A stretch of DNA of 64,000 nt from JBFGFX01 sp965232455 (GTDB taxonomy: Bacteria > Pseudomonadota > Gammaproteobacteria > Steroidobacterales > Woeseiaceae), in assembly GCA_965232455.1 (NCBI GenBank), contig OZ246981.1, positions 4,836,001-4,900,000 of the forward strand, written 5' to 3'. This document shows, piece after piece, positions 55,711 through 64,000 of this stretch; the stretch's first letter is position 1, and each line of letters starts with the position of its first letter. Made by a program: the position numbers and the translations under genes. The notes beneath the pieces were generated by a model, which was not told the DNA's origin, ran no database searches, and was given only the letters and a program-made list of their open reading frames with translations.

Positions 55711-58700
55711 ATGGCTCATTCGCAACTCCGACAGGCAATTGCGCTCGCCTGTGCCGGCGGTGTTTCTGCATCAATCGGCGTGCCCGGCGATGCTCTGGCG
55801 CAGGACGCCGTCGGTGGCGTCATCGGCGTCGTCAAGGACCAGGGCCGCGGGTTCAATCTCGCCGGCGTCGGCGTTCGCCTCGAGCCCATCGGTATCCGCA
55901 CGACAACCGGACCCGACGGCCGGTTTCGGCTGCAAAACGTGCCGCCGGGCACCTATACGCTGGTCATGACCTACCTGGGCGGTGGCGAGACTCGCGAGAC
56001 CATAACCGTTCAGGCCGGCGATATCGTCGATATCGACGCGGAAATCTCCTTCACGATGGAAGAGATCATCGTCCGCGGCGCGCGCGGGGCGCTGGCTTCG
56101 GCGCGCGCCCGGGAACGCGCCGCCGATCAGCTGGTCACGATTGCGGCCGCGGACGCGATCGGTAACTTCGCCGACCAGAACGTCGCGGAATCCCTGCAAC
56201 GACTGCCCGGTCTCTCGATTCGCCGCGCGGAAGGTGAAGGCCAGCAGGTCGCCATCCGCGGACTGTCCGGAAGCTTCGTCACGGTCACCGTGGACGGCGC
56301 ACGTCTGGGTACGCGCGACATCGAAACCCGCTCGGTAAATCTCGACGTCGTGTCGAGCGACCTGCTCGACAGCATGGAGGTCACCAAGTCGGTGACGGCC
56401 GACATGGACGCCGACTCGGTCGCGGGCAACGTCAACCTGTCGACGGTCACCGCCTTCCGGCGGGGTAAAAACAGTTTCAACACGCGCGCCGAGGTGGGAT
56501 ACCAGGAAAAAAGCGACGACTACAACCCGCGGCTGTCCGGCGACTTCACGCGCCTCTGGGAGCTCGGCGGCGATCGCGCGTTTGGCATCGCGGGCGGCGT
56601 CAGCTACCAGAACCGTCAGCAGACCGTGGACGATTTCCGGGTGGACGACGGCCTGCGCTTCATCGATGAAATAGACGATCCCAACGAGGGTCCCAATAAC
56701 GGCAACGATGACGACGACACGATTTCGGTGGATCCCGAGGAGCTCTGGATACGGCGCATCGATCAGCGCAACGACCCGGCGGAACGCACGCGGATCAGCG
56801 CGAATCTCAATTTCGACTATCGCCCGAGTGACAGCACGGACCTGTTCGCCCGGTTCTCTTATGCGCATTTCGAGGACGACGACTGGCGGGCCCGCGAACG
56901 CATCGAGATCGACGACGCCGACGAGGAGGAAATACTGGCGATTTCGCCGACCACCGGTATCTTTACCGACGTCGATTTTTCCAAACGCTTTCGCTATACC
57001 AGCCAGGAAGACGACCTGTACACGGCCAGCCTTGGTGGCACGACGTCGTTCCGAAACGCCTGGACGGTCAGCTACCAGGTCGACTACTCGAACAACGACT
57101 CGACGACGCCGTCGCTGGAAGGCCGGTTCCGCGAACGTGACGTTCGCGTGGAGGTATCGGACGTGGGCATCAGCGGCATGGACTTCACGGTGCTGCCCGA
57201 CCCCGCTCAAAACTCCGACCCGCTCGATCCGGAGAACTTCGACTTCCGCTTTATCACGGCCTACGATTTCTTCAATGAAGACGAAGTCGTTTCCGCCAAA
57301 ATCGACTTCGAGCGAGAGTTGAACTGGGCCGACAAACCCGGCTCGATCAAGTTCGGCGTCAAATACTTCGAGCGGGACCGGGACGTCAACGTGGATCGCG
57401 CCACCATCAATACCGACGCGATAAGCTCGCTCGGGGACTTCGGGCTGGTTACGCCGGACAACACGGATCTCAACGTGTCGTTTTTTCCGAATCTCGGTGA
57501 AATGCGCCGCGCGCTCGCCGAAGCCGACCGGAACGGCACTCGCGTCGTCGACGACGCAACGAACCTGAATGCGAACACCAACCGCGATTTCACGGCGGTC
57601 GAAGAGGTGCTTTCGGCGTACCTGATGGGCGACTTCGACCTGAACGATCAGTGGAAGGTGATACTCGGCGTGCGTGTCGAGAGCACCGACTGGGAAACCA
57701 CGGGCAGCGTGTCGGAGGTCATCGAGCGCAATCAGGACGCGACCGACCTCCTGGCCGAAGCGCTGCAGCAGGCGATTACCGACGGAACGGCAAACTTCAC
57801 TCAAGATGAGCTCGACGCCTACGTCGCGGCGCGTCCGGAGGAGACACAGCTGCTCGCTCCGCAGGCGACGGACAATGACTACACCGACGTTTTCCCCAAC
57901 TTCCATCTGCGTTACGAACCGAGGGACGACCTCGTCATGCGTTTTTCGTACACCGAGGCGCTCGTTCGGCCGGATGTCCGCCAGGCCGCCGCCATCCAGG
58001 CGACCCTGACCGAGGAAGACGTGGACGAGGACGACGTCGAGGACGAGATCAACGACAATTTCGGCGGCGTCCTCAACAACCTGGCCGACGCCGATGCGGT
58101 CCTGGCCGCGGCGGGACAGGAGTTCGTGCGCGAGATCGACGACCTGCGCGTACCGTTGCTCGATCCGATGCAGGCGTCGCAGTTCGACCTGAGCGTGTCC
58201 TGGTATCCGAGCGACAACACGTACCTGCAGGCATCGTTGTTCTACAAGGACATCGAGGACTTCATCGTGCCGGTCGAGCTCAGCGGCGACGACGTCACGA
58301 CTATTGGGCTACCGCCCGCCGACGGCACGCTGACCGGCGGTTTCGACAACGTGTCGACGTTCTTCAACGGCGATGCGGCGGAGGTGAGCGGGCTCGAGCT
58401 TTCCTACGCGCAGAACTTCGTCAACCTGCCGGGTTTCTGGGGAGGGTTGTTCTTCAACGGCAACCTTACGTTTGCCGACAGCGAGGCCAGGATTGCGGGG
58501 GTTTCCCGCGAGATCACGCTGCCCGATCAGGCGGACGTGATCGGCAACGCCACCCTCGGCTGGGAAAACGAAAACTGGACGCTGAGAGTGTCGGGCAACT
58601 ACATCGACGAGCGGCTGATTGTCATCAACGCGGGCCGGCTCGGCGTCGATCTGCTCGAGAGCGACGAGTTCGAGCGCGACCGGTTCAGCGTCGACTTCAA

Positions 58701-58875
58701 CGCGCGCTGGCAGTTCAGCGACAGCATTCAGTTCTATCTGGACGCCATCAATCTCAACGACGCCGAAGACCGCCGTTTCTTCCAGGGTAACGCGCGAAGC
58801 GGCAGCATTTTCAGCCAGATCGAAAACTACGGCGCGACCTACCAGCTCGGTGTACGCGTCAACTTCGAGCAATAG
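55711..58875 (+). CDS. Large TonB-dependent receptor with carboxypeptidase-regulatory-like domain
   Basis: A 1054-residue outer-membrane receptor, SusC-like in length but of the proteobacterial type. Signal peptide ends near AGDALAQD (about residue 31). Residues about 33-112 form a CarboxypepD_reg domain (VGGVIGVVKDQGRGFNLAGV, then DGRFRLQNVPPGTYTLVMTY). A TonB box-like EEIIVRGARGAL, plug (FADQNVAESLQRLPGLSIRR, then VAIRGLSGSFVTVTVDG and AGNVNLSTV) and a barrel with terminal FEQ follow. The ADQNVAESLQRLPG plug signature marks receptors usually found with glycan utilisation genes. Neighbours (UxaA, GH28, TRAP) suggest pectin oligomers as ligand. Confidence 0.9.
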   Translation: MAHSQLRQAIALACAGGVSASIGVPGDALAQDAVGGVIGVVKDQGRGFNLAGVGVRLEPIGIRTTTGPDGRFRLQNVPPGTYTLVMTYLGGGETRETITVQAGDIVDIDAEISFTMEEIIVRGARGALASARARERAADQLVTIAAADAIGNFADQNVAESLQRLPGLSIRRAEGEGQQVAIRGLSGSFVTVTVDGARLGTRDIETRSVNLDVVSSDLLDSMEVTKSVTADMDADSVAGNVNLSTVTAFRRGKNSFNTRAEVGYQEKSDDYNPRLSGDFTRLWELGGDRAFGIAGGVSYQNRQQTVDDFRVDDGLRFIDEIDDPNEGPNNGNDDDDTISVDPEELWIRRIDQRNDPAERTRISANLNFDYRPSDSTDLFARFSYAHFEDDDWRARERIEIDDADEEEILAISPTTGIFTDVDFSKRFRYTSQEDDLYTASLGGTTSFRNAWTVSYQVDYSNNDSTTPSLEGRFRERDVRVEVSDVGISGMDFTVLPDPAQNSDPLDPENFDFRFITAYDFFNEDEVVSAKIDFERELNWADKPGSIKFGVKYFERDRDVNVDRATINTDAISSLGDFGLVTPDNTDLNVSFFPNLGEMRRALAEADRNGTRVVDDATNLNANTNRDFTAVEEVLSAYLMGDFDLNDQWKVILGVRVESTDWETTGSVSEVIERNQDATDLLAEALQQAITDGTANFTQDELDAYVAARPEETQLLAPQATDNDYTDVFPNFHLRYEPRDDLVMRFSYTEALVRPDVRQAAAIQATLTEEDVDEDDVEDEINDNFGGVLNNLADADAVLAAAGQEFVREIDDLRVPLLDPMQASQFDLSVSWYPSDNTYLQASLFYKDIEDFIVPVELSGDDVTTIGLPPADGTLTGGFDNVSTFFNGDAAEVSGLELSYAQNFVNLPGFWGGLFFNGNLTFADSEARIAGVSREITLPDQADVIGNATLGWENENWTLRVSGNYIDERLIVINAGRLGVDLLESDEFERDRFSVDFNARWQFSDSIQFYLDAINLNDAEDRRFFQGNARSGSIFSQIENYGATYQLGVRVNFEQ

Positions 58876-58919
58876 CGTCGCGAACGGCAACGCTAAGTGA
58901 ACTGCAACCGTACGCGCCA

Positions 58920-60506
58920 ATGAACGATCCGGCATGTCTGCTCGATGCGGCGAAAAAGCTGCACGCCGGCGGGCACGGGGAAGAAGCTGTCAGCGCGTAC
59001 GGGGAGTTCCTCGACAAACATCCGAGGTCTGCGGAAGCTTGGTATCTGCTCGGCGCCGCGCACCTGCAGGCGGACCGAATCGCCGACTCGATTACGGCAA
59101 GTAAGCGTGCAGCCGAACTGGACGGGCGACATGCCGGCGCGCTCTGCAACCTTGGCCTGGCGCTGCGACGCACCGGACGCTCGGGCGAGGGGGCAACCGC
59201 GTTGCGGCGCGCCGCAGAACTCGAGCCGGACAATGCCGACATGCAATACAGTTTGGGCGTCGCGCTTGCGGAAGCCGCGCAGCCGCGCGCCGCACTCGAA
59301 GCGTTCAAACGATCGCTTGGCCTGCGGCCGGGAAGGCTCGATGCATTACTGGGTGTCGGACACTGTCATCGGGCGCTTGGTCGGCAAGAACTCGCGTACA
59401 AAGCGTATCGCACCTGTCTCGCCGTCCGGCCCGAATCCGCGGAGGCCTGGTGGAGCATCGCCAACCTCAAAATCCGGCCGTTTGACGGCGACGACATGGA
59501 GACTATCGTCTACGTCGCCAGCCGTCCGGACCTGTCGGACAGAGATCGGGCGTTGATGCAGTACGTGCTGGCCAGGGCGCTTGAGGACGCCGGCCGCTTC
59601 GATGATGCGTTTCGCAACTATGTCGTCGGCGCGGCAATCCAGCGGAGGCTGACGCCGTACGATCCTCGCGGCGATCTTCGCTTGCTCGAAGAGGTCGAGC
59701 GGATATTCGACCGTGACGCAGTTGAGCGCGCCGCGGTTGCCCGCAGAACGGACGTCACCCCGATTTTCGTCGTTGGCCTGCCGCGGTCCGGCTCGACCCT
59801 GGTAGAGCAGATTCTCACGAGCCACAGTCTGGTTGACGGCGGCGGGGAGTTGCCCTTTTTTGCTCAGGCGATCGGAGAGATCGCGAGGCGCGACGGTAAG
59901 GGTTTGCCGGCGACGCTGGAGCAAAGCCCCGCGCGGCTATCGCAGGCTGCCGACGAATACCTCGCCCGAATTCGAGCCGCGCCGGGGAAACTCTTTTTTG
60001 TCGACAAGCAGCTCAACAACTTTCTCCTGCTCGGCGCGGTTCCGCTGCTGTTCCCGCAGGCGAAAATCATTGACGTGCGCAGACACCCGATAGACAGCTG
60101 CGTCGGTGCGTTTACGCAGTTTTTCTCTCGAGGCCAGGAGTTTAGCTACGACCTGGCCCAGCTCGGCGAATACTGTCTGCGTTACGATCGGTTCATGCGG
60201 CACTGGCGCAGGGTTCTTGGCGGCGCGATCACGACAATCTGGTATGAGGACCTGGTGATCGATCAGGAGTCCCAGACCCGACGATTGCTCGATCACTGCG
60301 GCCTGGAATTCGAGGACGCCTGTCTCGAGTTTCATCGAAACCCGCGCGCCGTGCACTCCGCAAGCTCGGAACAGGTCCGGCGGCCGATGTATACGACGTC
60401 GTTGCAACGCTGGCGCCGCTTCGAGAGCCATCTCGGCGGCTTGCAGCGAATCCTCGCGCCGCTCCTCGAGTCGCTGCCCGAGTCGGTGAAAAACGCCGGC
60501 AGCTAA
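58920..60506 (+). CDS. TPR-containing sulfotransferase-family protein
   Basis: A 528-residue cytoplasmic protein. Five to six TPR units fill residues 1-200 (AEAWYLLGAAHLQADRIADS, ALCNLGLALRRTGRSGEGAT, MQYSLGVALAEAAQPRAALE). The sulfotransferase domain occupies about 280-510, with the 5'-phosphosulfate loop GLPRSGST at 286-293 and a 3'-phosphate loop around RRHPIDSCVGAF. It would transfer sulfate from PAPS to an unknown acceptor. Such genes are often placed right after TonB receptors of this type, as here (44 bases), but the functional link is not known. The 3' end overlaps the convergent UxuB-type gene by four bases. Confidence 0.88.
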   Translation: MNDPACLLDAAKKLHAGGHGEEAVSAYGEFLDKHPRSAEAWYLLGAAHLQADRIADSITASKRAAELDGRHAGALCNLGLALRRTGRSGEGATALRRAAELEPDNADMQYSLGVALAEAAQPRAALEAFKRSLGLRPGRLDALLGVGHCHRALGRQELAYKAYRTCLAVRPESAEAWWSIANLKIRPFDGDDMETIVYVASRPDLSDRDRALMQYVLARALEDAGRFDDAFRNYVVGAAIQRRLTPYDPRGDLRLLEEVERIFDRDAVERAAVARRTDVTPIFVVGLPRSGSTLVEQILTSHSLVDGGGELPFFAQAIGEIARRDGKGLPATLEQSPARLSQAADEYLARIRAAPGKLFFVDKQLNNFLLLGAVPLLFPQAKIIDVRRHPIDSCVGAFTQFFSRGQEFSYDLAQLGEYCLRYDRFMRHWRRVLGGAITTIWYEDLVIDQESQTRRLLDHCGLEFEDACLEFHRNPRAVHSASSEQVRRPMYTTSLQRWRRFESHLGGLQRILAPLLESLPESVKNAGS

Positions 60507-61993
60507 TCGGTCTGCGATTCCGCGGCGAAACGGCCGACCGTTTCCTGCGCGCCGACGTTCAGCAGCCGGTCCATCGCGGCGGTTACGCCGTCCACGAATC
60601 GGGGGTTTGCGGGCAGGTCGGCGTCAAACACTTCCGTGACCGTGAGGAAGGCGTGCACGAGCGCGCGTGGGTCGTTCATGCGGTTTCTCGCCAGATCCGC
60701 AAATCGGTCGCGAAGGGGATCGGACACCTCGACAGGCGCACCCTGCTCGTCGATCCCGCACACGTAGCGCATCCAGGCCGCCACGGCCAGGCAGATCCCG
60801 TCGATCCCCTGGCCCGCCGCAAGCCGCTCCCTCACCGTGCCGAGCAGACGCTGCGGCAGCTTTTGCGAGCCGTCCATCGCAATCTGCCAGGTGCGGTGAT
60901 TGAGCGCCGGGTTTGCAAAACGCGCCAGCAGATCGCGCTGATACGCCGCCAGATCGAAGCCCGCCGGCGCCGTGAGCGTCGGTGAAATCTCCCTGATCAT
61001 CAGGTATGCAATGAACCGCCACAATGCGGGGTCGGCGACCGCCTGGTGGACGTATTCGTGGCCGGCGAGGTACCCGAGATAGGCGATCGACGAATGGCTG
61101 CCGTTCAGAAGGCGCAGCTTCGCAAGCTCGTAGGGCGCAACGTCCGCAACCAGTTCGGCGCCCGCGTCTTCCCAGCGCGGCCGCGGTCCGCCGAAATTGT
61201 CCTCGATGACCCACTGCGTGAACGGTTCCGTGACGACCAGTCCTTCGTCGGAAACGCCGAGTGCCTCGGCCACGGCCTCGCGGTCGGCGTCGGTCGTGGC
61301 CGGTACGATCCGGTCCACCATCGTCGCCGGAAACGCAACGTTACCGGCAATCCAGCCGCTCAGCGCGTCGTCGCGCAGGGCCGCGTGCTCGATCACCAGG
61401 CTGCGCAACAAGGACCCGTTGTGCGGGAGATTGTCGCAGCACAGTACGGTGAACGGCGGGACGTTTCGTTGTCGCCGCCGCTCGATCGCGGTGACGAGGT
61501 AACCCAGCGCGGAGACGGGCGTTTGCGGTTTGTCGAGGTCCGCCCGGACGTCGGGATGGGCCTCGTTCAGGCGGCCGGTTGCAGGGTCGTGACAATAGCC
61601 TTTTTCGGTGACCGTCAAAGACACGAGTTTTGTTGACGGCTCGCTCATGCGGGCGACAACCGCTGAGGGGTCGCTCGGCGCGACCAGTACGTCCGCGACC
61701 GCGCCGATCACGCGCGTCTCGGCGGCGGTCTCGCCGCGAACCTGCAACGCGTACAGGCCGTCCTGGGGATTCAGTTGTCGGGCGACCGCGTCACTCCTCA
61801 GGGACACCCCCGAAATACGCCAGTCACCGCCATGCAGGGCAAGCGTATCGTCCGTGTAAACCGCCTGGTGCGCCCGGTGAAACGCGCCGATACCGAGATG
61901 TACGATACCGACCGAGGCCTGACGCGGGTCGAACCCCGGGCGCCGCACGGCGACGGGGAGCCCGTCGACGTGCCGCAGACTCAGCCGCCTCAT
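60503..61993 (-). CDS. uxuB: Fructuronate reductase / mannitol dehydrogenase family (UxuB-like)
   Basis: A 496-residue NAD-dependent polyol dehydrogenase. I chose ATG 61993, which overlaps the DctM stop by four bases; longer openings run through the transporter in another frame. The Rossmann region is ASVGIVHLGIGAFHRAHQAV (from about 27). Characteristic later blocks are VLCCDNLPHNGSLLRSLVIE, FPATMVDRIVPAT and the catalytic Lys in YELAKLRLLNGSHSSIAYLG. UxuB reduces D-fructuronate to D-mannonate. Mannitol and arabinitol dehydrogenases are close relatives, so the symbol rests on context. Translational coupling to the TRAP transporter implies the imported hexuronate feeds this step. Confidence 0.85.
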   Translation of the reverse strand: MRRLSLRHVDGLPVAVRRPGFDPRQASVGIVHLGIGAFHRAHQAVYTDDTLALHGGDWRISGVSLRSDAVARQLNPQDGLYALQVRGETAAETRVIGAVADVLVAPSDPSAVVARMSEPSTKLVSLTVTEKGYCHDPATGRLNEAHPDVRADLDKPQTPVSALGYLVTAIERRRQRNVPPFTVLCCDNLPHNGSLLRSLVIEHAALRDDALSGWIAGNVAFPATMVDRIVPATTDADREAVAEALGVSDEGLVVTEPFTQWVIEDNFGGPRPRWEDAGAELVADVAPYELAKLRLLNGSHSSIAYLGYLAGHEYVHQAVADPALWRFIAYLMIREISPTLTAPAGFDLAAYQRDLLARFANPALNHRTWQIAMDGSQKLPQRLLGTVRERLAAGQGIDGICLAVAAWMRYVCGIDEQGAPVEVSDPLRDRFADLARNRMNDPRALVHAFLTVTEVFDADLPANPRFVDGVTAAMDRLLNVGAQETVGRFAAESQTD

Positions 61994-63267
61994 TGGAACA
62001 GGCCCGGCAGCGTCAGCGAAACGGCGGGAGCGTAGGTGACGAGCAACAGCGCCAGGACAAACACCGCGTAGAACGGCCACAATGTGCGGATCGCGTCTTC
62101 GATGCGTATTCCGCCGGCGGCGCAGCCGACGAACAGCACCGAGCCGACCGGCGGAGTGACCAGCCCGGTGCCGAGGTTCAGGATCAGGACGATACCGAAG
62201 TGCACGGGGTCCATGCCGAGCTCGGCTGCAATCGGCAGGAAAATCGGCGTCGTAATGACGATCAGCGGCGCCATGTCCATGAACGTGCCGAGTAGCAGCA
62301 GGATGAGGTTGATCAGCAGCAGGATGACCAGCGGATTGCTCGAAACGTCGAGGATGGCCTGCGACAGCCGCAGCGGCACTTCCGTGATCGCGAGCACCCA
62401 GCCGAACGCGGAGGCCGTGCCGATGACCAGCATCACCATCGCGGTCGTCTTGAGCGCGCGTACGGTGGCTTCGACGAACTGTTTCCGATCCAGGCTTCTG
62501 TACACCAAGGTTGCGACGACCGCGGTGTAGATGACGGCGATAGCGGAAGACTCCGTTGCCGTGAAAATGCCGGACAGTATGCCGCCGACGATGATCATCG
62601 CGGACAGCAGGCCGGGCAGCGCCGCCGCAAAATAGCGGGCGACGATCAGCCAGCCCGGAAAACTGCCCGCCGGGTAGTTTCGTTTTCGCGCGACGACGTA
62701 GGCCACGCCCATGAGCATGAGTCCGAGCAGTACGCCCGGCGCCAGTCCGGCCAGGAACAGCGCGCCGATGGGAACGCCGCCGGCGGCGATCGAATAGATG
62801 ATCATGTTGTGCGATGGCGGAATCAGCAAGCCGGTGGTTGCTCCCGTGACCGTGACGTTGACGGCATAGTCGGGGTCGTAACCGTCGGACTTCATGACCG
62901 GCACCAGCGCCGATCCCATCGCGGACGCGCTGGCGACCGCGGACCCGGACACCGCGCCGAACATCATGCTCGAAAAAATGTTGACGACCCCGAGCCCGCC
63001 TTTCAGGCGGCCGAGCAGCGATTGCGCAAAACGTACGAGGCGCTCGGCGATACCGGATTGATTCATCAACTCGCCGGCATACACGAAAAACGGAATCGCC
63101 ATCAGTGCGAAGATGTTCATGCCGGCGGCCATTCGCTGAAACGCCACGACCATCGGTATGTCGAGCCACGCCATTGTCGCCAGCGCGGCAATACCCAGCG
63201 CGAACGCGACCGGCACGCCCAGAAGGAGAAGACCGAAAAACGTCGCGAACAGGATGAACAGGTCCAT
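61990..63267 (-). CDS. TRAP transporter large permease subunit (DctM type)
   Basis: A 425-residue inner-membrane protein with about 12-13 hydrophobic helices and the normal DctM size. ATG 63267 shares one base with the DctQ stop. Family signatures include GVPVAFALGIAALATMAWLD, ALMAIPFFVYAGELMNQSGI, GAVSGSAVASASAMGSALVP and VTVTGATTGLLIPPSHNMII. DctM forms the Na+-driven transport channel with DctQ and receives substrate from a periplasmic binding protein, here the partial gene at the right edge. The UxuB-like gene is coupled downstream, so hexuronates such as fructuronate, galacturonate or glucuronate are likely cargo. Confidence 0.95.
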   Translation of the reverse strand: MDLFILFATFFGLLLLGVPVAFALGIAALATMAWLDIPMVVAFQRMAAGMNIFALMAIPFFVYAGELMNQSGIAERLVRFAQSLLGRLKGGLGVVNIFSSMMFGAVSGSAVASASAMGSALVPVMKSDGYDPDYAVNVTVTGATTGLLIPPSHNMIIYSIAAGGVPIGALFLAGLAPGVLLGLMLMGVAYVVARKRNYPAGSFPGWLIVARYFAAALPGLLSAMIIVGGILSGIFTATESSAIAVIYTAVVATLVYRSLDRKQFVEATVRALKTTAMVMLVIGTASAFGWVLAITEVPLRLSQAILDVSSNPLVILLLINLILLLLGTFMDMAPLIVITTPIFLPIAAELGMDPVHFGIVLILNLGTGLVTPPVGSVLFVGCAAGGIRIEDAIRTLWPFYAVFVLALLLVTYAPAVSLTLPGLFQ

Positions 63268-63755
63268 CAGTCTTCTCTTGGGGCGGACGCAGGCGGCGCG
63301 GTGACGCGCTCCAGTGCAAAAACGACAATCAGCGCGCCCGCGATGATAAACGGCCAATAGGCAACCGCGCGTGAGATGCCCAGCGTGGGGATGGTATGAC
63401 TGCGCGTGAATTCGGCGAGCGCCGCGCCGTGCCAGACCATCAACAGTCCAAACGCGCCGACAAGGATGTTGATCGATCGTTCGAGCAGGCCTTGCCTGTC
63501 GGCGTCCAGCATCGTGCTCAGTAATCGAAACCGGAGATGGAAACCTTCGCGGACGCCGACGGCGGCGGTGAGCAGCACGAAATACAGCATCAGCAGCAAT
63601 GCGACGGATTCGGACCAGGCGGGACTGGCGTTCAGCACCTTGCGGCCGAAAACCTGCCAGCCGATGATCAGCGTCATCAGGACGAGCCCGGACACCGAAA
63701 CGGCCAGCGCCGCTCGCGCCAGCCAATCGCAGAGTGCCGAAAACAGTTTTCGCAC
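63267..63755 (-). CDS. TRAP transporter small permease subunit (DctQ type)
   Basis: A 162-residue membrane protein with four hydrophobic helices (about 10-30, 48-66, 88-106, 128-148), the DctQ layout. The family tryptophan-rich start of helix two, WQVFGRKVLNASPAWSESVA, is clear. DctQ is the small membrane partner of DctM. It starts at ATG 63755, eight bases after the stop of the substrate-binding protein gene, and overlaps dctM by one base, as in a standard dctPQM operon. Confidence 0.93.
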   Translation of the reverse strand: MRKLFSALCDWLARAALAVSVSGLVLMTLIIGWQVFGRKVLNASPAWSESVALLLMLYFVLLTAAVGVREGFHLRFRLLSTMLDADRQGLLERSINILVGAFGLLMVWHGAALAEFTRSHTIPTLGISRAVAYWPFIIAGALIVVFALERVTAPPASAPRED

Positions 63756-63763
63756 GTAAACGG

Positions 63764-64000
63764 TTACCGAACGCCGGTTTCGCTGATGCGCCGGGCCAGC
63801 GCTTCGAGCTCGGGCGTGTTCAGGAAGCGATCGTAGACCGGTTGGACAGCCGCGCGAAACGGTCCCTTATCAACCGATTCGATGACGGCGTTGCCGTTTG
63901 CGAGCACCGCCGCGCGCGAGCGTTCGACCCGCGCGTCCCACAGCTCTCGCATGACCGGAACCGACGCGCGCGCGGCGGCGCGGACGAGCGCCCGGTCCGC
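63764..64000 (-). CDS. TRAP transporter substrate-binding protein (DctP type), C-terminal end only
   Basis: The last 78 residues of a protein whose start lies beyond the right edge. The stretch WDARVERSRAAVLANGNAVI, then PFRAAVQPVYDRFL near its end, is the usual C-terminus of DctP solute receptors. Its position directly before DctQ and DctM supports this. The ligand-binding site is outside the window, so the substrate cannot be read. Confidence 0.85.
   Translation of the reverse strand, partial: ADRALVRAAARASVPVMRELWDARVERSRAAVLANGNAVIESVDKGPFRAAVQPVYDRFLNTPELEALARRISETGVR

Noticed and set aside
55771..57906. 711-codon antisense frame over the large receptor, and similar ones at 16928-18403 and 4571-5971
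   Set aside because: All lie opposite complete TonB receptors, with Val/Arg/Asp-rich composition typical of mirrored frames and no motif or ribosome site.
60503..63328. A single 941-codon frame covering UxuB and upstream DNA
   Set aside because: Its N-terminal half is a mirror of the TRAP permease frame; the true start is ATG 61993 coupled to the DctM stop.

Overview
The window is GC-rich, densely coded DNA from a heterotrophic, outer-membrane-bearing proteobacterium. The gene families (five TonB-dependent receptors, a CadC/ToxR-like TPR regulator, TPR-sulfotransferase, M56/BlaI pair, DUF6607-like protein, hexuronate enzymes with a TRAP transporter) fit a marine or soil gammaproteobacterium, but the order cannot be fixed from sequence alone. 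No rRNA, tRNA, CRISPR array, insertion sequence or replication origin was recognised.

Layout. 1-4.5 kb is an iron-uptake block with Fur-like boxes: a haem/haemoglobin-type receptor leaving the left edge, a DUF6607-like exported protein and a FecA-like receptor. 4.7-10.7 kb holds another receptor, a sterol-desaturase-family membrane hydroxylase, a membrane-anchored winged-helix/TPR regulator and a small exported protein. 10.8-19.2 kb looks like one catabolic regulon: GntP permease and an exported beta-propeller-like protein diverge from glycerate 2-kinase, an RpiR regulator, a receptor and a lipoprotein phosphatase. Two similar palindromes (TGTAAT-type) lie in its two control regions. 19.2-26 kb carries a PuuB-like oxidase, a diguanylate cyclase translationally overlapping a YiiX-like hydrolase, CutA, an M4 protease and a small exported protein.

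26.2-30.8 kb is the most unusual part: an overlapping three-gene operon of a TelA-family protein, an 880-residue SF2 helicase with two predicted membrane helices, and a two-helix membrane/coiled-coil protein resembling XpaC in layout. I propose it as a candidate membrane-associated stress or anti-phage system.

31-38 kb has an M56/BlaI signalling pair (with a 34-residue periplasmic repeat and twin BlaI operators), an ArsI/CadI-type dioxygenase next to a SigZ-like ECF factor with a cysteine-rich tail, a carboxymuconolactone-decarboxylase-like protein, an SDR and an exported M24 peptidase. 38.2-41.8 kb is a tight triad (YLDPGTGS membrane protein, methyltransferase, membrane sulfatase-like enzyme). 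41.9-43.9 kb is a XRE-ImmA/PIN toxin-antitoxin-like module with a perfect operator palindrome.

44-64 kb is carbohydrate catabolism. A GMC oxidoreductase with a gluconate-dehydrogenase subunit-3 partner, a double DUF1080 protein and an exported Gfo/Idh oxidoreductase suggest oxidation and cleavage of glycosides through 3-keto intermediates. A WD40-like protein, GH28 polygalacturonase-like enzyme, LctP permease, UxaA, a large receptor, UxuB-type reductase and a DctPQM TRAP transporter suggest use of pectin-derived hexuronates.
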